Shown here: piece after piece, positions 1 through 5,174 of the stretch
Numbering within the stretch: position 1 is the first letter of the stretch
Layout: every line of letters starts with the position of its first letter
Translations under genes and position numbers: made by a program
The notes under the pieces: model-generated
What the model was told of the DNA's origin: nothing
The model's database searches: none
The model's input: the letters and a program-made list of their open reading frames with translations, nothing else
Assembly (NCBI GenBank): GCA_943331415.1
Contig: CALQLM010000130.1
Coordinates: forward strand, 1-5,174
Direction of reading: 5' to 3'
Length of the DNA: 5,174 nt
From: Bifidobacterium breve
GTDB lineage: Bacteria > Actinomycetota > Actinomycetes > Mycobacteriales > Mycobacteriaceae

Positions 1-1
1 G

Positions 2-1621
2 CAGATCAAGCGTCTGAATACCGCGCGGTTCCAACTCGACATCATGGGCGTGCCCGGAATCATCGTGGCCCGCACCGACGCCGAGGCCGCCAACCTGATC
101 GACGGCCGTTCCGATGAGCGCGATCAGCCGTTCCTGCTCGGTGTGACGAACCTGGAGATCCCGCCGTACAAGGCGTGTTTCCTGGCGATGTTGCGCCGCT
201 TCCACACCCAGGGTGTGACCGAACTCAATGGGCATCTGCTCTATGCACTGCCCGAGGGTGAGTACGCGGCCGCCGATGCGTGGCTGCAGAGTCGCGGGAT
301 CGCCACACTGGTGGACGATGCGGCCGCAGCCTGGACCAAGAACCGTTCCGGGTCGGTGGACGTGTTGTTCGATCGGGTCGAGTCCCAGTTCGTGGACGCC
401 TGGCAGGACGATGCCCGGCTGGAGACCTACGGCAATGCGGTGGCCGAACTGTTGCGCTTCAAGGAGAGCGAAGGCGAGGCGCTGGCGATGAAGCCGGCCG
501 ATTGGGTCGACTTCGCTAAAACCGCATCGCTGTACGCCGCGCAGAACAAGGCCGCCGAACTCGGCATCGACGCGCCGTGGGATTGCGAGCGGGCCCGGAC
601 TCCGGAGGGCTACTACCAGGTTCGCGGCGGTATTCCGTATGCGATCGCGAAATCCCTTGCCGCGGCCCCGTTCGCGGATCTGCTGTGGATGGAGACCAAG
701 ACCGCCGATCTGGCGGAGGCGCGCGAGTTCGCCGAGGCGATCCACGCGGTGTACCCGAACGCGATGATGGCCTACAACCTGTCGCCGTCGTTCAACTGGG
801 ACACCACCGGGATGACCGACGACGAGATGCGGGCCTTCCCCGAGGAACTCGGCAAGATGGGCTTCGTCTTCAACTTCATGACCTATGGCGGACATCAGGT
901 TGACGGTGTGGCCGCTGAGGAGTTCGCCACCGCACTGCGACAGGACGGCATGCTCGCCCTGGCTCGTCTGCAGCGCAAGATGCGTCTGATCGAATCGCCG
1001 TACCGCACACCGCAGACACTCGTCGGCGGTCCGCGCAGCGATGCGGCCCTGGCAGCGTCGTCGGGACGCACCGCGACCACGAAGTCGATGGGTAAGGGCT
1101 CCACGCAGGTTCAGCACCTGGTGCAGACCGAGGTTCCCAAGAAGCTGCTGGAGGATTGGCTGGCGTTGTGGAGCGAGTATTACAAGCTCGGCGAGCGACT
1201 GCGGGTGCAGTTGCGTCCGCGCCGGGCCGGAGCCGACGTGCTGGAACTGGCCATCTTCGGCGACAAGGACGGCGAGAAACTTGCCGACGTCGTGTTCGAT
1301 CCGATCAAGGACCGTCATGGCCGCAGCATCCTGACGGTGCGCGACCAGAACACCTATGCCGCCAAGATGCGGCAGAAGCGTTTAATGACGGTCGTCCACC
1401 TGTGGCTGGTGAACCGTTTCAAGGCCGACGCCGTCTACTACGTCGCGCCGACCGAGGACAACGTCTATCAGACCGAGAAAATGAAGGCGCATGGGATTTT
1501 CAGCAGCGTCAACAAGGACGTTGGCGAAATCATCGTGGCTGATGTGAACCAGGACCGGATCGCCGAGTTGTTGGCGCCCGACCGGGTGGCACTGCAGAAG
1601 CTGATCCGCAAAGAGGACTAG
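2..1621 (+). CDS. aceA: Isocitrate lyase, long form ICL2 (C-terminal 539 residues, 5' truncated by window edge)
   Basis: Isocitrate lyase cleaves isocitrate to succinate and glyoxylate in the cytoplasm (glyoxylate shunt); the mycobacterial enzymes also act as 2-methylisocitrate lyases in propionate breakdown. The frame is open from base 2 with no start. The visible part begins [19 protein letters not shown], which lies just after the catalytic KKCGH loop, so the active-site cysteine is outside the window. Visible landmarks: ARTDAEAA near residue 25, [20 protein letters not shown] around 209-228, the substrate-binding NLSPSFNW at 259-266 (bases 776-799), and [10 protein letters not shown] near 291-300. 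After about base 1140 comes the extra C-terminal domain that marks the roughly 760-residue ICL2 form and is absent from the roughly 430-residue ICL1. In M. tuberculosis ICL2 this domain is reported to bind acetyl-CoA and activate the enzyme. About 225 N-terminal residues are missing. The reading frame is intact. The TAG stop sits in a CTAG shared with the convergent neighbour. Confidence 0.96.
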   Translation, partial: QIKRLNTARFQLDIMGVPGIIVARTDAEAANLIDGRSDERDQPFLLGVTNLEIPPYKACFLAMLRRFHTQGVTELNGHLLYALPEGEYAAADAWLQSRGIATLVDDAAAAWTKNRSGSVDVLFDRVESQFVDAWQDDARLETYGNAVAELLRFKESEGEALAMKPADWVDFAKTASLYAAQNKAAELGIDAPWDCERARTPEGYYQVRGGIPYAIAKSLAAAPFADLLWMETKTADLAEAREFAEAIHAVYPNAMMAYNLSPSFNWDTTGMTDDEMRAFPEELGKMGFVFNFMTYGGHQVDGVAAEEFATALRQDGMLALARLQRKMRLIESPYRTPQTLVGGPRSDAALAASSGRTATTKSMGKGSTQVQHLVQTEVPKKLLEDWLALWSEYYKLGERLRVQLRPRRAGADVLELAIFGDKDGEKLADVVFDPIKDRHGRSILTVRDQNTYAAKMRQKRLMTVVHLWLVNRFKADAVYYVAPTEDNVYQTEKMKAHGIFSSVNKDVGEIIVADVNQDRIAELLAPDRVALQKLIRKED

Positions 1622-3024
1622 AACGGTGGTGGGTCGGCGGCCCAGCGTGCTTCGTTGAGGCCGCGTTCAGCGTTGATTCGGGCGGCGCGTTCAGTGGCGC
1701 GGGTGCGTTTTCGGGTGGGCATCATCAGGGTGCGGCCCGGGTTGTCAGGTGGCGCCTCTGAGTGTGACACCGTCAGTGTTTCGGTGGGGGTGGCCAGGTG
1801 CGGGAAGAACAGTGCCCCGCGCGGTGTGGTCGTGTAACACCGCCCTGATGGGGAGGAGAACACGATCGTGCCGTCCGGGAATTGCTGTTCGGCCCACTCG
1901 TTCTCCCCGCACCAAAACGTCTTCAATAAATGATGCGCACGGCATTTGCAGTTCAGGTTCGACGGATGAGTCGGCCCACCCGCCGCCCACGCGACGCTGT
2001 GGTCGATATCGCAGAACTCCGCCGCCACCTCACATCCCGGGAAACGGCAGCATAGGTCTCGGGCGCGAATGAACTCCGCCAACGCTGTCGACGGCCGGTA
2101 TTGCGGCTCGGCGGTGAACTCCTCAGCCGGCTTGAGCGGGCGCACGTGGGCGCGGGTGGCCAGATCACGGACCGTCTCAGCCGGCAGCGCCCCGAACCCC
2201 GGCAGATATCCCGGCGTGGCGGACTCCCCCGACACGGTGGCCGCCTCGGCCAGCACATGAATCACCACCTGGGCCGCAGCCGCCCCGGCATCGGCGGCCG
2301 GGCAGTCCGCTGATCCGCAGTCACACACCATCGAGTTCTGGCCGGCGGCCAACACCGCCAACGCATCCGCGCGACGCTGCCGCTTGGTGCGCGAATCCTC
2401 GCCGCACACCGACCCCGCCAACTGATCCAACCGCCGATCCAACACCGCCGCATCCGCAGCCCGCACCGCACCCCAAAACTGCGCCAACCCGTTCTGAGAC
2501 GGACCGATCTCCACATGACGGTCCTCATCGGCGTCTCGGGCCACCCGCTCGGCGGCCGGATCCAACTCCCGGACCCGCCAATCCACCAACTCGGTGACCC
2601 GGCGACGCGAGAACCCATTCCACCCCGGCGCCGCCGCCGCCAGCTGGGTATCGATCTCGGCCAGCACCTGCTCATCGGTGATCAACCCGGTCCGGAACAC
2701 CACCACCGCAATCACCCGGAAATCCACCTCACCGGCCGCCATCGCCGCACCCAACTTCGGCAACCGCTCCACCAACTCGAGGCCGTAATTCATCTCCGAA
2801 GACGCCCGGGCCCGGCTGATGCCCAACTCCGCACCGACCTCCGCCGCCGCGGCCTCCCAGTTATCGATGCACCACTGGAACCGGTCCGTAGAATCCAGCC
2901 CGGCCATCCGCAACAAACACAAGCGACCCGCCGCCATCAACCGCCGCGCCACCGCCGACCGCTCCGCACGCCGGCCCGCAGTTATCTCGGCCAGTAACAA
3001 CCGATCATCCAAAGACTCGAACAT
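1618..3024 (-). CDS. DUF222 / 13E12-repeat family HNH endonuclease-like protein, SOS-box controlled
   Basis: This 468-residue protein has the DUF222 helical region (about residues 15-300) followed by an HNH nuclease domain. The HNH part shows [10 protein letters not shown] (322-331), [13 protein letters not shown] (338-350), then [14 protein letters not shown] (356-369). D341-H342, N356/N358 and H364/H365-K368 fit the HNH catalytic pattern, and the paired cysteines suggest a structural zinc site. A second cluster, CDCGSADC (234-241), may bind metal. The C-terminal tail is rich in Arg and ends DPPPF. Nuclease activity and target are unproven for this family, which is multicopy in mycobacteria. 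The open frame runs back to 3147, but I chose the ATG at 3022-3024 (MFESLDDRL): the longer form would overlap the SDR gene and carry 41 atypical residues, and this ATG lies in a LexA box with a -10 element seven bases upstream. No Shine-Dalgarno is visible, which fits a leaderless mRNA. Several M. tuberculosis family members are reported to be LexA-regulated. The coding strand is G-rich, with many TTG leucines. Confidence 0.93.
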   Translation of the reverse strand: MFESLDDRLLLAEITAGRRAERSAVARRLMAAGRLCLLRMAGLDSTDRFQWCIDNWEAAAAEVGAELGISRARASSEMNYGLELVERLPKLGAAMAAGEVDFRVIAVVVFRTGLITDEQVLAEIDTQLAAAAPGWNGFSRRRVTELVDWRVRELDPAAERVARDADEDRHVEIGPSQNGLAQFWGAVRAADAAVLDRRLDQLAGSVCGEDSRTKRQRRADALAVLAAGQNSMVCDCGSADCPAADAGAAAAQVVIHVLAEAATVSGESATPGYLPGFGALPAETVRDLATRAHVRPLKPAEEFTAEPQYRPSTALAEFIRARDLCCRFPGCEVAAEFCDIDHSVAWAAGGPTHPSNLNCKCRAHHLLKTFWCGENEWAEQQFPDGTIVFSSPSGRCYTTTPRGALFFPHLATPTETLTVSHSEAPPDNPGRTLMMPTRKRTRATERAARINAERGLNEARWAADPPPF

Positions 3025-3032
3025 ACATTCGA
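3017..3032 (-). promoter_or_regulatory. LexA-binding SOS box overlapping the start codon of the DUF222/HNH gene
   Basis: On the minus strand the 16 bases read TCGAATGTATGTTCGA. The mycobacterial SOS box is TCGAAC-N4-GTTCGA, so 11 of the 12 specified bases match; the single mismatch is T for C at the end of the first half-site. The ATG start (3022-3024) is inside the box, and the first two codons, ATG TTC, help form the second half-site. LexA bound here would cover the transcription start and probably the edge of the -10 element, giving direct repression that is relieved by DNA damage. The match is visible in the sequence; binding itself is inferred. Confidence 0.87.
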
Positions 3033-3037
3033 TAATA
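3032..3037 (-). promoter_or_regulatory. Putative -10 element (TATTAT) for a leaderless transcript of the DUF222/HNH gene
   Basis: The minus strand reads TATTAT followed by seven bases and then the ATG at 3024. This fits the mycobacterial TANNNT -10 consensus with transcription starting at or next to the A of the start codon, so the mRNA would have no leader. It shares one base with the SOS box. No convincing -35 is visible (TTCCGG, 16 bases upstream, is weak), which is common for leaderless promoters. Confidence 0.65.
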
Positions 3038-3109
3038 GATGTACCCACCGACGCCGGAACCACCCCGGAATTCAAGAATGTGGATCGAGCGCCGAGTGTG
3101 GATAACCGG

Positions 3110-3940
3110 CTAGCGAACGATGACGGTGCTCGGTTCCCGCGGCGCACCCAGGGCTTCCCGGTGCGACGGCGGGCGTCGGCCGCCTTCGTCGGTCAGGCCG
3201 TAGCGGGCGGCGAGTTCGGCGGCGATCACGGTGTGACCGTTCAGCGTGGCCAACTCCGGATCCCGGTAGAGAGCGTCGATGAGGCGTCCGGTGAATTGCG
3301 GGGTTTCGGCGTGCTCGGCGAAACCCGCGAGAGCCTCCGCGTTATCGCCGAAGGATTGCTGCAGGCGTTCGGTGAGCAGGATGCCCATCCAGATCGACAC
3401 CGTGGAGACCGCGGTGCCGGCGAAGTCGACAGCCATATCGGCGGTCATCTTGTCCACGCCGGCCTTCTGCGCGCCATAGGCCGGGCCGTGCATGTAGCAC
3501 ACCGATCCCGGTGATGAGGTGAAGGCAATCAATCCACGCTCGGCCCGCAACAGCAGTGGCGCGGCATACCAGGAGGCCACATAGGCCGAGCGCAGGCCGA
3601 CGTCGAGCACATCAGCCAGGCTCAGCGGTTTCTCCCAGAACGGGGCGCGGTCGGTTAGTGCGTCACTGATCGCGGCGGCGTTGTTGACCAGTAGATCGAG
3701 ATGTCCGTTGTCGTCGTCCACCCGGGCGAATAACGCCGCCACCGACACGTCGTCGGCGTGATCGGTCTGCACCGCGATGCCCTCGCCGCCGGCGTCGGTG
3801 ACCTCGCGGGCCGCCGCCTGCAGACCCTCGGAGCGCCCGGTCAGGTACACCCGCCAGCCCGCCGAACCCAGCGCGTGGGCGATACCGCGCCCCGCGCCGC
3901 GACTGGCTCCTGTGACGACGGCAACCGGTGTTGTGTGCAT
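3110..3940 (-). CDS. Short-chain dehydrogenase/reductase, DHRS1-like
   Basis: A 276-residue classical SDR oxidoreductase with a Rossmann fold, probably cytoplasmic and NADP(H)-dependent. Visible motifs: the dinucleotide-binding TGASRGAG at 10-17; an Arg in LTGRS after strand beta-2 (34-37), favouring NADP(H); NNAAA at 86-90 in place of NNAG; the catalytic serine in TSSPGS (141-146); and YGAQK at 155-159 supplying Tyr155 and Lys159. Several segments follow human DHRS1 as I remember it: FWEKP (101-105), SSPGSVCYM, the AETPQFTGR stretch (211-219) and AARYGLTDEGGR (244-255). DHRS1 reduces steroids and xenobiotic carbonyls; the substrate here is unknown. The usual W-P-G after strand beta-6 reads W-M-G (184-186), a small oddity that leaves the catalytic residues intact. 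ATG 3940 is the most upstream start possible because an in-frame TAG lies four codons before it. No Shine-Dalgarno is visible, suggesting a leaderless mRNA. It lies 85 bases upstream of the DUF222 gene on the same strand, but that gene has its own promoter. Confidence 0.93.
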   Translation of the reverse strand: MHTTPVAVVTGASRGAGRGIAHALGSAGWRVYLTGRSEGLQAAAREVTDAGGEGIAVQTDHADDVSVAALFARVDDDNGHLDLLVNNAAAISDALTDRAPFWEKPLSLADVLDVGLRSAYVASWYAAPLLLRAERGLIAFTSSPGSVCYMHGPAYGAQKAGVDKMTADMAVDFAGTAVSTVSIWMGILLTERLQQSFGDNAEALAGFAEHAETPQFTGRLIDALYRDPELATLNGHTVIAAELAARYGLTDEGGRRPPSHREALGAPREPSTVIVR

Positions 3941-3946
3941 GCTGCG

Positions 3947-3976
3947 ACGCTATCGCGTCCTGTCAGACCACGTCAG
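3947..3976 (-). promoter_or_regulatory. Putative promoter of the SDR gene (leaderless)
   Basis: On the minus strand CTGACG (3976-3971) resembles the TTGACA -35 box at four of six positions. After an 18-base spacer comes TAGCGT (3952-3947), which fits the TANNNT -10 consensus. Six bases then lead to the ATG at 3940, so transcription would begin at about the start codon. This agrees with the absence of a Shine-Dalgarno sequence. Motif matching by eye only. Confidence 0.5.
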
Positions 3977-3982
3977 TAGCGT
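3977..3982 (+). promoter_or_regulatory. Putative -10 element (TAGCGT) for the gene at 4006
   Basis: TAGCGT fits TANNNT and lies 23 bases before the ATG at 4006, leaving a leader of roughly 16-18 bases that contains a Shine-Dalgarno. It is the mirror copy of the -10 proposed for the divergent SDR gene. No good -35 is visible at the expected distance, so this is tentative. Confidence 0.35.
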
Positions 3983-3993
3983 CCGTTGTGGAC

Positions 3994-4000
3994 GGGAGAG
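3994..4000 (+). promoter_or_regulatory. Ribosome binding site for the gene at 4006
   Basis: The purine run GGGAGAG ends five bases before the ATG at 4006 and contains the GGAG core at 3995-3998. It supports that start codon, which is also fixed by an in-frame TGA at 4003-4005. Confidence 0.65.
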
Positions 4001-4005
4001 TGTGA

Positions 4006-4917
4006 ATGTCGGGTTGGCTGATCGTGGCGGTGATCGCAGGCTGTTGCGCAGTGTTCGTCGCGCGCCGTGCGCTGTACCCGCGAACCCGCCCGGACCGCGC
4101 CCTCGAACAGCGACGCCACGACGAGGTTCGGCAGCGCGCCGACCAACAGCACATCTGGGCCGCACGCGGTGACGACCGCGGGGTGTACGGGACCGCCGGT
4201 GCCGAGTTGATGCGTGAGGTGATCCCGCCGCCGTTGCTTCCACCACCGTCGGCGCCGCGGCCGCCGCCGGAGGACATTCCGGTCGCGGAGGTGGTCCACA
4301 CCCACGCCGAGTTGGACGCGCTGCTGACAGAGAAGGCGCAGTGCTGGCGGTACGCCGCCTTCGTCTCGGTGCTGGTGCAGCGTCGCGCCGCAGTCGCAGC
4401 CCGGTTGCGCGACGCCCGGTTGGGATTCGGCCAGCCGTCCGGGGAGACCGCGTCCACCGGTGGTGTGGTGGCGCACTTCTTCACCGACCGGCTGGGTGAG
4501 CTGTCCGAGATCGTTGAGCAGGTCAATGACTTCATGCTGACGCCGGCGTTCAGTGAGGTCTTCGGCGATCCGCACGATGGGGATTCCGCAGACGGCGACG
4601 GGATTGTCCACACGGCCAACCGGCTGATGGATTATCACGACCGACTGCTCGCGCTGTCCGAACGGTGCCGGGCCGTGACGGTGCCGCACCGGTATTCAGA
4701 ACTACAGCGAGATGCCGGACTGCTCATGGCGGTTCCCCTCGAGGGGTACCACCGATTCATCGAGGATTTCATCGGCCGTATCGCCGAGATGCACGATGTC
4801 GCCCGCTACGCACCCGGTGATGTGCAACTCGATCCCGTCGTGCTCAGCATCACCGATGACGATGAACTGATCTCGCGCGTCGGGCACCACATCTCGCACC
4901 TGGCCCGCGAGGCCTAG
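4006..4917 (+). CDS. Membrane-anchored protein of unknown function
   Basis: I do not recognise this 303-residue protein. Residues 4-19 (WLIVAVIAGCCAVFVA) form one short hydrophobic segment followed by ARRALYPRTRPDR. With no charge before it and many after it, the positive-inside rule puts the bulk of the protein in the cytoplasm. Residues 30-50 are charged and helix-prone (EQRRHDEVRQRADQQ). Residues 74-92 form a proline-rich linker (PPPLLPPPSAPRPPP). Residues 95-303 look like a mostly helical domain with an acidic loop (189-199) and several histidines (H211, H228, H249, H263, H294, H295, H298), but no catalytic motif I can name. The start is well fixed: TGA lies directly upstream in frame and a GGGAGAG site precedes the ATG. 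It is divergent from the SDR across 65 bases, and its stop overlaps the convergent HNH gene by CTAG. Frame and codon use support a real gene; a lipoprotein reading was considered and rejected. Confidence 0.85.
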   Translation: MSGWLIVAVIAGCCAVFVARRALYPRTRPDRALEQRRHDEVRQRADQQHIWAARGDDRGVYGTAGAELMREVIPPPLLPPPSAPRPPPEDIPVAEVVHTHAELDALLTEKAQCWRYAAFVSVLVQRRAAVAARLRDARLGFGQPSGETASTGGVVAHFFTDRLGELSEIVEQVNDFMLTPAFSEVFGDPHDGDSADGDGIVHTANRLMDYHDRLLALSERCRAVTVPHRYSELQRDAGLLMAVPLEGYHRFIEDFIGRIAEMHDVARYAPGDVQLDPVVLSITDDDELISRVGHHISHLAREA

Positions 4918-5174
4918 CAGCCCGCCAGTACCGCTTCCATGGCCTTGCGTTCCTTGGCCGCCAGCCACAGGCCGTAGGCGGTCTTGACCTCGATCTGGCG
5001 AGCGACGAAGTCGCACCGGAACGCCTCATTGGACGGCAACCAGGACGCAGCATCACGGAATGCTTTGTCGAAGTTGGCTTTTGGGCTTACCGCGAGCAGG
5101 TTGCGCGGGTCGTTGGCGAAGTCCAGCCGGCGCTGCGGATCCCAGGAACGCGCGCCCTTGTACCAGGCGTCGGC
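4914..5174 (-). CDS. HNH endonuclease family protein, DUF1524 type (C-terminal 86 residues, truncated by window edge)
   Basis: The minus-strand frame is open from the right edge to a TAG at 4916-4914; its start is outside the window. The visible peptide begins ADAWYKGARSWDPQRR, continues with DFANDPRNLLAVS (residues 18-30) and DAASWLPSNEAFRC (41-54), and ends AMEAVLAGC. This matches the C-terminal half of actinobacterial 'HNH endonuclease family' (DUF1524/GmrSD C-terminal-like) proteins, in which a DHVVPL-type histidine motif comes just before the AxAW segment. That histidine motif is therefore outside the window. Asn25 in NLLAV and the following N-x-x-K (residues 34-37) are the later conserved positions. 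Cys54 and the final Cys86 occupy the usual places for a disulfide in secreted members, so an exported protein is plausible, but no signal peptide can be checked. Family assignment is from memory of the pattern. The stop overlaps the convergent gene by CTAG. Confidence 0.78.
   Translation of the reverse strand, partial: ADAWYKGARSWDPQRRLDFANDPRNLLAVSPKANFDKAFRDAASWLPSNEAFRCDFVARQIEVKTAYGLWLAAKERKAMEAVLAGC

Larger units (their letters stand above)
3946..3983. repeat. Inverted repeat GACGCTA / TAGCGTC in the divergent promoter region
   Basis: GACGCTA at 3946-3952 and TAGCGTC at 3977-3983 are exact reverse complements separated by 24 bases. Each arm contains the proposed -10 hexamer (TAGCGT on its own strand) for one of the two divergent genes. 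The symmetry may mean a shared operator, or simply two similar -10 elements facing outward. Confidence 0.5.

Noticed and set aside
228..1542. Overlapping plus-strand frames inside the ICL2 gene.
   Set aside because: They are out-of-frame shadows; the ICL2 frame is continuous and strongly matches a known enzyme.
3025..3109. Possible terminator after the SDR gene.
   Set aside because: The gap holds only short palindromes (GAATTC, GCTAGC) and a direct TTCCGG repeat; no GC-rich stem with a T-run was found on the minus strand.
3025..3147. N-terminal extension of the DUF222 protein to the ATG at 3147.
   Set aside because: It would overlap the SDR gene, add 41 residues unlike the family, and ignore the SOS box, -10 and ATG arrangement at 3017-3037.
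2515..3514. Long plus-strand open frames (2515-2997, 2819-3514) opposite the DUF222 and SDR genes.
   Set aside because: They are antisense shadows with Arg/Pro/His-rich translations and no motif, caused by high GC; the minus-strand frames carry clear HNH and SDR motifs.
4006..4050. Possible lipobox (I-A-G-C at residues 10-13) in the membrane protein.
   Set aside because: There is no positively charged n-region, the hydrophobic stretch before the Cys is very short, and hydrophobic residues continue past it into an Arg-rich segment, which fits a membrane anchor better.
4097..4112. A second TCGAAC half-site near 4100 as a possible LexA box.
   Set aside because: The second half-site does not match GTTCGA (it reads ACGCCA at the right spacing), so only one half is present.
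3963..4689. Minus-strand open frames (218 and 238 codons) opposite the gene at 4006.
   Set aside because: Their translations are low-complexity Ser/Thr/Arg or His/Arg-rich with no domains, and they conflict with the plus-strand frame that has a ribosome binding site and an in-frame upstream stop.

Overview
The window looks like chromosomal DNA from a high-GC actinobacterium, most likely a Mycobacterium or Mycolicibacterium. The main reasons are a long-form isocitrate lyase (ICL2/AceA type) very close to the mycobacterial protein as I remember it, a DUF222/13E12-repeat HNH protein, a mycobacterial-type SOS (LexA) box, and TANNNT -10 elements placed for leaderless transcripts. No tRNA, rRNA, CRISPR array, insertion sequence or phage gene was seen. 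Coding density is very high: the only gaps are about 85 and 65 bases.

Layout. (1) 2-1621, plus strand: the C-terminal 539 residues of ICL2, cut by the left edge. (2) 1618-3024, minus strand: a 468-residue DUF222 + HNH protein, convergent with ICL2 and overlapping it by the four bases CTAG. Its start codon lies inside a near-perfect LexA box with a -10 element beside it, so I shorten it from the longest open frame, which begins at 3147. (3) 3110-3940, minus strand: a short-chain dehydrogenase/reductase resembling animal DHRS1. (4) 4006-4917, plus strand: an unrecognised 303-residue protein with an N-terminal membrane anchor and a proline-rich linker, divergent from the SDR across a 65-base promoter region. 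(5) 4914-5174, minus strand: the last 86 residues of a DUF1524-type HNH family protein, cut by the right edge and also overlapping its convergent neighbour by CTAG.

The genes do not form an obvious pathway. ICL2 belongs to the glyoxylate/methylcitrate cycles, the DUF222 protein looks like a DNA-damage-inducible HNH protein, the SDR is an oxidoreductase of unknown substrate, and the last two are unplaced. The most informative signals are regulatory and architectural: the SOS box fused to a leaderless start codon; the use of CTAG for every stop codon in the window, with CTAG found nowhere else; and a mirror-symmetric divergent promoter region. I see no convincing new multi-gene system.
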